A stretch of DNA of 64,000 nt, taken from Lasiosphaeria ovina. Taxonomy: Eukaryota; Ascomycota; Sordariomycetes; Sordariales; Lasiosphaeriaceae. The number at the start of each line of letters is the position of its first letter. The first letter of the stretch is position 1. Shown piece by piece: positions 1-10,264 of this stretch. The stretch is taken from assembly GCA_033439765.1 (NCBI GenBank), contig JAULSN010000003.1, positions 5,704,001-5,768,000 of the forward strand, in the 5' to 3' direction. A program made the position numbers and the translations under genes. The notes beneath the pieces are model-generated. The model saw only the letters and a list, made by a program, of their open reading frames with translations, had not been told where the DNA came from and did not search any database.

Positions 1-1240
1 ACTATTCGTATATATATAAACGACGCTAATTAGAAGCGATATCGGCTAATAATTCTAGTATTATAGCCCGTAGAGTATCCGTAGAAGCTACTCTAAGCCT
101 AGTTAGTATTAATATATAATTAGAAAGGATAGTCGTACGTACTATACTTGCCTAGTTTCTTAGGGGTCTTAACGCTCTTTACTTCTGCCGGAGCATCTAC
201 GGGCGCTAGAAGATCGGCTGGTTAGAGTTGCCTAATAAACTAAAAATAGTAATTAAAGGTCGTATATACTACGCTTACTACCTTTCTTCGGCGCTATTTA
301 TAGGAGCTTTCGTAAGTTAGAGACTAACGGATTTAGGTAAAGAGATACCCAAAGGAAATTAGGACCCGTTTAGTATTAAGGTTACTTAAGGTTTAAGAAG
401 TAGGGAGATTAATCGATCGGTAGGGGAAAGAGGTGGAGTATCGCTTAGCGTTATCTAATCGGTACTCTTATACCCTAATATCGAGTATTTCCTTATTATC
501 CTCCGTATTACTTTCCTTATAATCTTCCGTATTACTTTCCTCTCCGCTATCTACCTCGTCCCTAGTATCCTCTATACTATCGCCGCTCTAACTATCTTCT
601 AACTAATAATCTATAAACCACTCCTAGCTAGTAGCTTCGACTTTATTATTATTATTATCGATAAATTCGTTATCTTTGGCGTATCCTAATACCGAGATCG
701 TCGTCTCTTTAGAGTCGGAATCTATAGACGTTTATAACTCGACAATTACTACTCTTCGTACTCTACGACGAGGTTATCGTAACCGATTTTTCACTTGAGC
801 GTTTTACTAGTAATAAGCTTCGTTAGTTCACGGTTAATCCGTAAAGCTCACGCAATAGTAAGATCGGGTAGGAGAACCTACCTCGGGCGCGACCCGGGCT
901 AATACGTTTTTCCACCTTTCTTCCCGTATTATATAGAAGTACTTCTTTTTTTCCTCAATTCACCGTTATACGAGCGCTTGAAGCTCGTCGTAATACATGG
1001 CGAGGCCATTAAGCGTATCGCTCAAAGGATCTAAGCTTTTAATAACCGGCATGGTTTGCTATTATATATCGTTTGCTAGTATAATGGGAAAGATAGGAAA
1101 GATTAAGAAAGAGAACTTGAACGCGAGGTACTTGGTATGACGGCGGTCAAGAGCACCTAGGAAGAGAGTCGCTAGTAAAACTTATACCATTATCTAAGGA
1201 TTCTAAGGTAAAGAAAGAAAGGAAGAACTTCTACAAAGAG
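1..1240. repeat. RIP-like AT-rich relic of a repeat
   Basis: This block has almost no CpA or TpG dinucleotides and is saturated with TpA, while CpG stays common; the first 60 bases contain no CA or TG at all. That is the classic footprint of repeat-induced point mutation, which turns CpA into TpA on both strands of duplicated DNA in Pezizomycotina. No open reading frame survives. Composition returns to normal by about position 1240-1300. The original element cannot be named; a dead transposon is the likeliest source. Boundaries are approximate and the left edge lies outside the window. Confidence 0.75.
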
Positions 1241-1344
1241 CGGTCCTGAGCGTACCAGGCGTGCACGGACCGCCAGGGCTTGCATCCCCACCAGGGCTCT
1301 AGTCCCAATCGGGGTTAGTGCGGGGCAGCTTCATAGTGGGCGAA

Positions 1345-2761
1345 ATGGCGGCACGGCTCAAAGCCATTGCGGATCGAGGAATAAGCTTCCACAATGACAT
1401 TGATCCCTCAAGATGGCCCGAGGCACACCGAGATACCTTTAACGTTGTCCAACGGCTGAAGTCAACCGTCTATTCAGACTCCGATATAGGGGGGCGAGCC
1501 AATATCCTGTCGTCAAGAGCCCGAGAATGTCAAAACGACAAACTGAATGAGGCCGAGTGGAGGAGTCGTTTGGAAGCATTCATATTCCAGAGGCTGGACG
1601 ATGAATTCCTCTGGTATGTCGTGATTCACTTCCTCACGAAATAATCTTTCTCGCAAAAGCTCTGGGGACGTTGTGCTGACTTGGTTCTTCTCTGCCGCAT
1701 TCTAGCCGTCGTTGTCGAGGGACGTTCTGTGAATGGAAAATCAATGACAATTCTGGTCCGAGTGAAGATTGTGCCGTTGCCTTGTTCGCAGACGAGCAGA
1801 CCAGAGCCATGTGCCAGTGTCACCATGGAAGTGGCCCGTAAGTTGCGCAACCCAATTGACGGCTGCATGGCTTTGATCTGTTCCGTTAATTGCTCACTAC
1901 CTACGTAGGCCACCTGTTAAGTCCAAGCTCTTCGGCTACGCGCAGACGGGGGTTCCGCTTGATGATGACATAGCATCTGCAGTGGAGCGGACGTACGAAG
2001 TACCAGACCGGGTATATTCTCTGCGAAGGGTTGCGACCCTTGACCATGTGCTTGGCCAGAAGGATGGACGACAAGGTCACGAGAACCAAACCCTCCGTGA
2101 GAGCTTACCATATTCGCTATACCCAAAGAAAGAGAGACCCCTGGCATTCCCATTCGTCCTGTTGGAGTCTAAGTCGGGAACCAACACAGTCTCGTTCGAC
2201 GGTATCAACATCCAGGTTGCTTTTGTTGCTGAAAAAATGCTACGGATCCAGGAACAAATTCGCGGCGATGAGAGCAGCTCTAGTCCTCTGATTTGGTGTT
2301 TCTTGCACAAAGGACCTAAATGGAGGGTTTCTGCAGGCTATTACAAGCCAAAGGAGAACGAGAGAAGCGATGGTAAAACTGTAAGCCGCCCGTTCCCGTA
2401 AGCATTATGAGCTCAATTCGAAATAAGTTCACAGCCTGACCAACACTTGTAGGAGATAGCAAAACTGTGGGAAGGCGATATTACAAACTCCACCGACTCA
2501 ACGCAACTGCTGCGTATCGTTGACCACATCGCCAATTGGGCCTATACTGATCATCGGAAAGCAACCATCCACGAGCTGCAACAGCTGGCGCTACCTCGGA
2601 CGCCTACCATTACCAAACAGGAAACAAGCTGGAAACTTCAACCTTTAGTTTTTCTAGTTTTTGTCCTCGTTGGCGTCGTGGTAGTAGGCTTTGGGTTGTT
2701 CTCTTGGTTGGTCTTGTTCGGTTTGGTTCTTCGAATGTCCCATTCCCACCTAAGGAGGTAG
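1345..2761 (+). CDS. PD-(D/E)XK nuclease-like fungal protein
   Basis: Four exons join in frame: 1345-1613, 1706-1837, 1909-2380 and 2453-2761, giving 393 residues. The introns of 92, 71 and 72 nt have GTATGT, GTAAGT and GTAAGC donors, and the first carries a CTGAC branch site. The core pattern matches the fungal PD-(D/E)XK nuclease-like family: 'RTYEVPDRVYSL', then 'FPFVLLESKSG' near residue 220 (the E-x-K catalytic motif), then 'IAKLWEGD' and 'LLRIVDHIANWA'. A hydrophobic stretch near the C-terminus, ending at 'GLVLRMSH', looks like a membrane segment and is odd for the family. The start at 1345 is the first in-frame ATG; no upstream exon is visible because the RIP-like block begins there. 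Biological function in fungi is unknown. No lesion is seen despite the adjacent RIP-like DNA. Confidence 0.75.
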
Positions 2762-3299
2762 ACATCCCAGTTCGCTCGTTACTTGCAAATGCCTGGTCCT
2801 GGAGCGTTGAAGCGGCCTTGACAATAATTTCATTACGGGGACCTGGGTTGGTCGAGTTCATCAGAAGGACAATATCAGTGCAGACTAATGGGGGAGACTG
2901 TACGATATAATGACAATCAATTACTCGACAACATCTGATACTTTGTTCTGACTAGAGCTTTTCGATAGGAGTCTGCCGCTGATCTACTAAAGTGAAGTTA
3001 TTACTTAAACTTGATAAAGCTAGTATACCCTACCTGACTCAGAGAGGCCATCAACAAGCAGACAACACTTCAGCATACATGTCTATCTCCCTAGACGTCC
3101 CGACCCAGGGTACGAGCGGCGGCATCTCAGGACTTGGCCGGCGTCGAGTAAGTTATAAATCAGCTCTGCAGAGGGGACCGGGACGATTGAGATACCCTTC
3201 TAATCGAATGACTCGTATTTTAGTATTGTTACTCCCCATGGACTTAATGCAAGCCCTGGTGGCGGGTTTTCTGAGAGTTCGTGGGCCACGATCATAGTA
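2762..3299. other. intergenic, nothing recognised
   Basis: Only short unsupported reading frames occur here, with no tRNA or repeat signal. It separates the nuclease-like gene from a decayed fragment. Confidence 0.5.
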
Positions 3300-3633
3300 G
3301 TACTGGCAGCGTGGTGCTGGGCAAGCTCGACCTGGAGCCGGCGCCGCCGCAGCAGACGATGGCGATTATTCTTGGGTATGGGCCGCACAGGGGCAGGCGC
3401 CGTGGTGGCACATCGCTGGATGACATGACATGCTGAACGAGTTGGTTGGTGAGGACGTGGCGCGGAGGAACGCGCAGCTCTGGTCGGATCTTGAGGGCCT
3501 GCTGCTCGTGCCGTCGAAGTAGTTCCCTAGCGGCTACGAGCGTATTGGGTCGTTTAGGGTCAGCGGGCTAGCGGCAGGCGAGGGGATAGAGATTGTTTAG
3601 AGGCGGCCTGTGCAGGAGGTTGTGCTGTACTGA
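3300..3633 (+). pseudogene. decayed C-terminal gene fragment, possibly HET-type
   Basis: Two reading-frame pieces look like degraded protein. One reads 'VVLGKLDLEPAP' and runs to a stop. The other reads 'LWSDLEGLLLVPSK', stop, 'GYERIGSFRVSGLAAGEG', stop, 'RRPVQEVVLY', stop. The second resembles the C-terminal tail of fungal heterokaryon-incompatibility (HET) proteins, where a 'YERIGxFR' segment is common; this is pattern memory, not a search. Both internal stops are TAG, as expected if CAG became TAG by RIP. No intact N-terminal HET domain lies upstream. It could equally be a relic of another family. Confidence 0.4.
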
Positions 3634-3851
3634 TGTACGAGGTGTGCGCGTTGGCTAGGGGGGTTTGCGCATGTTTATTTCAAGTTGGATCGTCATATGA
3701 CTTGGACATTGGATTGGTCAAGAATGGGGACTTTATCTCCAGCGACAGGGAGATTCAACATTCGAAAGAATAGAGAAGTGAGTAGGTAATTGAATACAAA
3801 GATTCCATTAACACCACCATGCTAAGGAGTAAACAATCCGCCCCCTATTTC

Positions 3852-5211
3852 TTAACTGAACTGCAGGATTGGTTTGATCACCTGCAAGTTGCGCATGTCA
3901 GTAAAGGACACAATCCTATCGACACTCATCGGACTCACCTCTCCCGACTTCATATCCGCCATAGCTCTATCCAGATCCTCAATGGGATAAACCTTGCAGA
4001 TTTTGTCAATGGGAAACCTGCCCTGGCGGTGAAGTTCCATCAGCTCCGGGATGAACTGCAATTAGTTGTTCACTGTCAGCCACATTCCTCTACTCCCCTT
4101 CGACTCCGCGACAGAATCACCTTTGGAGGAAACGAATCGCCTTCAATGACCGACACCCAGTTCTTGTTCTGATAAAAGAACGCCGCGACATCGACCTGTA
4201 TCCTGGCACCGCCCGGCGGCGCCCCGATGGACGCGGCCGTGCCGCCGTGGGCGAGACAGTCGAGCATCTGCTCGATCACGGCCGGAACCCCCGTGGTGTC
4301 GACGCAGAAGCTAGCCCCGCCGCCCGTCAGCGCTCTAACCTGCTCCGCAAGACCTGCCGTATTCCCAGCAGAGTCGACAGTGTCCGTGGCGCCGAGCTCC
4401 CTGGCGAGCGCCAGCTTGCGCTCGACCACGTCCACGGCAACGATCTGCCTGACCTGCAGGTGCGCGGCGGCCATCAGCGCCGCCGACCCCACACAGCCCA
4501 TGCCGAAAATGACAATGCTGTCGTACGTCCGCGGCTTCAGCATGTTGAGCACGGTGCCGGCGCCCGTCTGGTACCCGCAGCCCAGCGGCGCGTAGACCGC
4601 CAGGTCGTCCGGGTACGGGCACTTGACGACGCAGACCTCGTGCACGGCCGACAGGCGCGCGAACGAACTCTGCCCGAAGAACTGGCTGCGCACCGGCCGG
4701 CCGTCGCGCGCGAGCCGCGCCGACGTCGTGTTGTCGGCTAGCCGTGTCGCGCGGAAGTTGACCACCGGGTGCACGACGCACTTGGTCAGCCGCTGCTCGC
4801 CACACGGCGCGCACTGCCCGCAGACTGTGAAGGACAGCAGCACCGCGTCGCCGACACGCAGCGTCTTGTCCTTGACCTGCGAGCCGATGGCGCGCACGAT
4901 GCCCGCGCCCTCGTGGCCTGGAATCGCGGGCAGCTCGAGACCCGGCAGAACGCCCTGTTGGACGAGCATGTCCTAGATGCATCATCAGTGTCTGTTTAGG
5001 GTGGAAGTTGCTTGCCTTGGTTCGAATTTTTGATAGAAGATTAATGGGGGAATTGTGATGAATGAGCGCCTACTGTGTGGCAAAAGCCCGAATACTTCAT
5101 CTCAACTAGGACCTCGTCGGGGCGCAGTTCGTCAATCACAATAGGGGTCATCTCGAAGGCTGCGCCGGCCGACTGGACGACCAGCGCTTCGGTCTTGACG
5201 GGGAACTCCAT
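3852..5211 (-). CDS. zinc-dependent alcohol dehydrogenase (aryl-alcohol type)
   Basis: Four exons on the minus strand, 5211-5074, 4972-4121, 4055-3939 and 3881-3852, encode 378 residues; introns are 101, 65 and 57 nt. This is a medium-chain NAD(P)-dependent dehydrogenase of the zinc class. The catalytic zinc ligands are Cys44 ('SGFCHT'), His66 ('PGHEG') and the Cys in 'LGCGYQTGAG'. A structural-zinc lobe 'CGQCAPCGEQRLTKC' is present, and the Rossmann glycine motif is 'GMGCVGSAALMAA'. The length and the 'CGYQTGAGT' signature fit aryl/benzyl-alcohol dehydrogenases, which oxidise aromatic or allylic alcohols to aldehydes. The start at 5211 gives the expected 'MEFPVKTEALVV' beginning. Substrate is not determinable. 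All key residues are intact. Confidence 0.88.
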
Positions 5212-6551
5212 GTTGTTGACGAGCGAGTGGTCAATGGAATCTTGGAATCTTGGGATCTACTATTCAGTTGCAAAAACACCGCTTGTTTGCCCCGATATGG
5301 CAACGAGACCAGCAAACAAGAGCAAGCTGTGGATTGTGGACCCGCCTCGCCGCCAAGGTAGCGCTCCACGATCGTGGGTGAGGGGTGGCAAGTCCGACCG
5401 GAAATGTTTAGCCGGCGATTATCCAGGGTCAGAGCGGCGGACGGGCATCTTCACGGTCCCTTGGCCTAGCTTCGCAATGAATGTCTCGAGTTGCATTCTG
5501 CCGAGACATTTCGATGCACTCGGACGGTTACTGGATCTGCCACCCGAGGTAAGATCTGACAAGCAATCGTCTTGCCAATCTTTCAGCCAGTGTTCGTTGT
5601 TGCGAAAATTTCCCTGCCAAAGGATGTGTTTGTAACAAGTAACCTACCAGGCTGCCAGAACTCGGAACTTTGTGACTGCCGACAAGTTGAAAAACCGGTG
5701 GTGCCATCGAGAATAGACATACACCTGGATTCAATTTCGAGGCGGCATTCTCGAACCAAACACTTGCCCGGAAGTGCTCCACAGCCCCCAGGGCCGTGTC
5801 GAGATATGATGTAATTTCTACGGCATCACAAGTGCGACTTAATCACGTCTTTGCTCTCACGTCAGCTCGTTTGTGCGACTAGCGTGTGTCTTGACGCTCC
5901 AACATCTCGGTTACACAACCTCGCACCAGGTGGCAAGAACTGCATGGCCAGCCCAGTGAATAGCCACTGAAAAGGAAACGGGAATAGGGGCCCGGCTATG
6001 ACGTATGCCAAAGGAGGAAATTGAGTTGAAAATAATTCCCGGCCTAGCTTTGGCTCTACGTTTCCGTCTTTCAAGGGGATTCGCTAAGAATTACTCCATT
6101 GTACGGCGTTGATGAGACTCTGGGGTGTCATTCACCCCCTATATGTCTTGCCGGTCTCGGGGCGAGTCTAGATTCACGCGCTGGCTCGGTCTGACACTGA
6201 TGTCAATATTGACTCGAGTGACGGTGGCGGTCTCGGGCCCGGGGAGGGTGACACTTGTGCTGCTCGCCTTTGCCGTCGGTGTAGTCACCGCTAGACTGCT
6301 AGACTGGCGGGCCAGCAGGCTGAGCCCGTGCCCGGCGAGCCGAACACAAGCAGACTCGAGTTGTACACCCATAGAGTGCCCACCGTGTTAAGCAAACATA
6401 TGGCATGTTTGCAGACCTAGAGGTGCATATAAACAGGAGTTCGACGGCAAATATTGGTCAAGTCTGTCTTCGTTGGCCAAGACGTTCAAAACCTACCTCC
6501 TAGTTTTTACATGAAGTCACCAAGGGGTCCCACTCGACTCAACTCAACACA
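5212..6551. other. intergenic region upstream of two divergent genes
   Basis: No coding region or RNA gene is supported. It must hold the promoters of the dehydrogenase (leftward) and the DUF7907-type gene (rightward); a TATA-like box near 6428 is the only element picked out. Confidence 0.5.
6428..6433 (+). promoter_or_regulatory. TATA-like box
   Basis: TATAAA lies about 120 bp before the ATG of the secreted-protein gene at 6552, a sensible distance for a fungal core promoter. Sequence match only. Confidence 0.4.
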
Positions 6552-7355
6552 ATGCGGCCCTCAACCTTCCTCCCTCTCGGCCTCGCCGCCCTCACATCCA
6601 GCACCCCGCTGTCCCTGCCGCGGCGCAGCCTGTTCCCGCCGACGTCCACGGCCAAGGGCTTCGTGCTGGTGGCCAACGTGACGGACCTGTCGCGGGACCT
6701 GACGCCGTCGATCCAGCACTTCAAGCTGGTGGGGGTGCACGTCGGCGCGGGGCTGGAGACGGCCGTGCTGACGCCGGAGGCCGGACGGGTGCTGTACGAG
6801 AACGGCACCGACGCCGAGGGCTACGGCATCGCGGCCGACTCCGTCCTGGGCACGGCCGCCGCCCCCGCCGGCTTCACCTATCCGTACGGCATGCAGATCA
6901 TCCCGATCCCGCCGGGGGTGGAAGAAGGCGAGGAGCCGGGCGACGACGAGGCCGACTACGTCGACCACGTGGGCATCGACGTGGGCACGGCGCAGCGCGG
7001 CGTCGGGATCCGTGACCCGCCCCCGTCATCCACGCCATCGACCCAGGTAGCGCAGGACCCCGCGAGCGGAGGGACCGACACGTGGGCCGAGGCGTACGGG
7101 CCCGACGCCGGCACCTTCTACGTGTGCTTCGAGGCCAAGCCGGCGTACGGCCGCCCGCAGTACCCGGTGCGCTTCGCGCGCGTGCAGACCGTCGACGGCG
7201 TCGCCTACCAGCAGATCCCCGACGGCTGCGCGCCGATCCGCCTGCTCGCCCAGTGCGCCGCCCTCGAGCAGGTCCCGCCGGGCGCCATCTACGGCCACGA
7301 CTTTGCGCGCACCGTCCGCTGCTACGATAATGTTGCCGCCGTTAGCTGGTCTTGA
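6552..7355 (+). CDS. secreted DUF7907-type protein
   Basis: Single-exon gene of 267 residues. The N-terminus 'MRPSTFLPLGLAALTSSTPL' reads as a short secretion signal, followed by 'LPRRSLFPP', a possible processing region. The segments 'KGFVLVANVTDLSRDLTPSI' and 'VGVHVGAGLETAVL' match the fungal family I know as DUF7907, found in secreted proteins of unknown function. Cysteines near residues 195-260 could form disulfides. An acidic linker 'EEGEEPGDDEADYVDH' sits mid-protein. The gene is much more GC-rich than its flanks. Role unknown; a secreted surface or host-interaction protein is possible but not shown. Confidence 0.75.
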   Translation: MRPSTFLPLGLAALTSSTPLSLPRRSLFPPTSTAKGFVLVANVTDLSRDLTPSIQHFKLVGVHVGAGLETAVLTPEAGRVLYENGTDAEGYGIAADSVLGTAAAPAGFTYPYGMQIIPIPPGVEEGEEPGDDEADYVDHVGIDVGTAQRGVGIRDPPPSSTPSTQVAQDPASGGTDTWAEAYGPDAGTFYVCFEAKPAYGRPQYPVRFARVQTVDGVAYQQIPDGCAPIRLLAQCAALEQVPPGAIYGHDFARTVRCYDNVAAVSWS

Positions 7356-7707
7356 GGGGAACTGAAGTGCGTGGAAGGAATTGGTGTTGGAAATATGCTT
7401 ACAAGGTGCTGATATGGTGGGAGACTGTTTCGCGGGAGGCTTATCGATGATAATTAGGGGTCAAATTGCAGGCACCCTGGTCTGGTTTTGTTCAACAGAT
7501 ATTTAGATCGAATATTTCAACAGTGAATTATTCCAATGGCAGCGCTTTTCAATGTGAGCAAGAGATTGCACGATGAATAAAGGCGTTGAAAGGGGGTCAG
7601 GGGTCTGGCATGGCGTGGGTAAGTGTGTGATTGCACTTGGCGGTCGCCTTTATAGAGCCCCACTATGTACATGTCCCTCAACAAATCAGTAACTACAAGC
7701 GATTTCA
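7356..7707. other. intergenic, nothing recognised
   Basis: AT-rich spacer between the DUF7907-type gene and the tRNA gene, probably holding the 3' end of the former. Confidence 0.5.
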
Positions 7708-7777
7708 TCGGGTATGGTGTAACGGTAACATCAGTGACTCTCACTCACTAGCCCCGGGTTCGATTCCCGGTATCCGA
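7708..7777 (+). tRNA. tRNA-Glu (anticodon CTC)
   Basis: A cloverleaf folds by eye. The acceptor stem pairs TCGGGTA with TATCCGA, the anticodon stem pairs AGTGA with TCACT around the loop CTCTCAC (anticodon CTC, reading GAG), and the T-arm is CCGGG-TTCGATT-CCCGG. The D-arm contains GTGTAACGGTAACAT. No intron. A run of four T follows 7 nt downstream as expected for RNA polymerase III termination. Confidence 0.9.
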
Positions 7778-8226
7778 ATATTCTTTTGCATTTTTGCTTT
7801 TATATATTATTTTTATTTTTATTGTCTGTACCTCATTTTTGCACCCACGGCACTTCATAGTTTGTTAACCCTCCCCTTAATAGTCTGAAATTGGATTTCA
7901 TGGGTCTTTTCACTTCCCACGCCTCTTAATGTCATTTAAGTCGAGCTGGAACATCACACCACAACTAAATACAAATAGTCTGCTCTGCAAGCTTCCTCGA
8001 TAAATATAGTGGTAGGCAGGAGAATATGGTGATGAGAGTGGCGTGTGCCAACAGAAATAAATCTAAATGCCACACACCCATTGGAAGGATGACAAGACAG
8101 CTCGCTGGCTAAAGACTGTGAATGATGGCGATTGTTATAATACAAGAGCGCTCGGCAGCCGCCTCCCAGACAACGACATTTCGGTGCCGATTTTACTATG
8201 CTAAGTGGTGACCAGATTGCCTCATC
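7778..8226. other. intergenic, nothing recognised
   Basis: AT-rich spacer between the tRNA gene and the 3' end of the CCC1-like gene. No coding signal apart from the Pol III T-run at its left end. Confidence 0.5.
7784..7787 (+). terminator. Pol III T-run terminator
   Basis: TTTT just downstream of the tRNA-Glu gene, with more T-runs in the next 30 bases. Confidence 0.5.
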
Positions 8227-9135
8227 TCAGTTTGTGTCGAGCAGACGCACGATGGCGTAGCTGGTCCCTGCAGCGAGAGCACCAATGACGAGCGTCTGCA
8301 GCGCGCCCCAGACGCCGGCCTTTTTGGTTCGGATGGTGAGCCTAGTTGTGTGTTAGCATCATCGCATCCCACTTGACACCAAGCTTTCAACATACCAATT
8401 CTTCGCGTAGCCAAAGAGCAGCAGAATGACAACCGTGATGGCCACCGAGACGAGCAATGCCTGGTTCGCCTGGTCCATGAAGAAGTAAGGCAGCATCGGA
8501 ATCAGGCCGCCGACAAAATAGCTGAGGCCCATGGTGGCGGCCGAGACCCAGGCGCGGCTGACGTCGGGCTCGGGCAGGGACAGCTCAAAGTCCATCATGA
8601 AGTTGACCCAGGTGGTCTTGTCGGCGCACAGCTGGGAGACCATGGGCTCGGCGGCGGCGCGGGTGACGCCGTAGCGGGCCAGGATTTCGTAGATCTCGCT
8701 GCGCTCCTCGTCGGGCACGTGGTCGACCTCCCAGCACTCGCGGGCGTGCTCGGCCTCCCAGTGCTGGCGCTCGCTGACGCCGGCCAGGTACGCGCCCAGG
8801 CCCATGCTGATCATGCCGCTGAACAGCTCGGCCAGCCCGCCCATGATGACGATGCGCGTGCTGCCCAGGCTCGACAGCCCGGCCGTCAGCGCGAACGGCA
8901 CCGTCAGCCCGTCCGAGAAGCCCAGGATCACGTCGCGCAGCACCGCGTCGTAGCCCCCGCTGTGCCGCTCGACGTGCGCGGCTGCCGCGGGCAGGTGCGT
9001 TGATGACGAGACGCGATTGATCGTGGCGGGCCGCAGCCGAGGCGACGACACCCATTGCCCCCGTTCGACACCAGGCTCGGCCGGCGGCGTGCGGGGTCTC
9101 CCCAGGAGAGGCGACAACTCGGCGTGTGTGGGCAT
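8227..9135 (-). CDS. CCC1: CCC1/VIT1-family vacuolar iron/manganese transporter
   Basis: Two exons, 9135-8396 and 8341-8227, are split by a 54-nt intron (GTATGT...CTAG), giving 284 residues. The family moves Fe2+ and Mn2+ into the vacuole. Signature segments are 'VILGFSDGLTVPFALTAGLS' (TM1), 'IMGGLAELFSGMISMGLGAY' (TM2, with the conserved Glu and Met) and 'SQLCADKTTWVNFMMDFEL', which leads to TM3 'SYFVGGLIPMLPYFF'. TM4 and TM5 follow, the latter ending in 'GTSYAIVRLLD'. The acidic helical region between TM2 and TM3 (residues about 120-170) is the family's metal-binding domain. The extended N-terminus is disordered. Length and topology are normal. In yeasts such genes respond to iron; no iron-response element was identified here. 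Confidence 0.92.
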
Positions 9136-10129
9136 GGTCGCGTTGATGGATTGAGAAACTGCTCGGAGCTGAATTGACTGGTTCCGTTGAAGAGTGCGAT
9201 TGGCGTGAGACTGATTCCAATTACTTTTTTTGGCTAATTAAACTGTTGAGGTGCGGTTTGCCACACCGGAAATGGAAGTGGAGACGGTTCGTCGCGTGGT
9301 CAGCTCCAGTAATCACAAAGTCTGGTTTTCTGACTCATCGCCTGATGGAGGTATTTCTCTAGAAGGCGCAATCCGAATGGAGCTTTCGAGATTCAACTTT
9401 ATGATATTTCTTGGAGTTTGGATTGCTTTCAATTCTCCAGTGAGTGGCATGCGCCATGGATGCTTTGCTAAGTTTTTGATCTCCAGGGTTAGGGTTCTGT
9501 GCTTTTCTCGCTCCTGCCTTGGAAAGCCAAAGGCCTTGGACGTTGCTTCGTACAATGCCTATGTTACAGTTCAAAAAAAGCCAGAGACAGTCGTTTGATC
9601 GCGACCATTATGTCAGCACAACAATTAGTTTCTCAGTTGCCGCCAAAGTAAGCCTTGTAGCTTCACCATCATGTCTTTCGATGGGTCAAGAACCGAGCTT
9701 TCGAGGTTTGAACGAAGTTCCCCCGTACTGTCGCCAAACCCCACTCGGAATAACCCCACTGAGGCTAGGGTTGGCTACGAGAACGTTTGGAGCAAAACGA
9801 CCCATTTCATGGGGAATTTAGTATGCATTTGATGATTACTTCAAAATACAAAAATTCCGTTAGCCTGAAAATGCCGCAGGAGGAGTTTGTCGGGCACGGA
9901 GTGTCGTAACCCACACCGCCGCTCGACGATTTCCATGCACTGTTGCAGCACAGCCCAACTGGACCCCTGAAACGGCCCGCAATTTTCCCCTCCGCCAACG
10001 ACGACAGCCCGCACGCTCGTTTGATGGCATCCATTTCCCAGCACCACAATATGGCTTCAGTTCACATCTCATTTTAAAGCATAGCGACTTTCATCTGTCA
10101 ATCGACTCTTGGTTCTTGCGCGATTCACC
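9136..10129. other. bidirectional intergenic region
   Basis: Shared upstream region of the divergent CCC1-like and amylase genes. Several small reading frames exist but none has coding character. Confidence 0.5.
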
Positions 10130-10212
10130 ATGAGCGCCTTTCTCGGCCTGCATCAGCGGCAGTCGTCGACGTCGTCGATCGCGGGAAAGCCTGAGACCCA
10201 GCATGAAGCCTC

Positions 10213-10264
<52 letters not shown>

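Noticed and set aside
9726..10113. Long minus-strand frames overlapping the amylase and deacetylase genes
   Set aside because: They are GC-rich shadows of the real genes on the other strand, with Arg/Ala/Gly-rich translation and no family motif. The same holds for the 614-codon plus-strand frame at 40740-42584.
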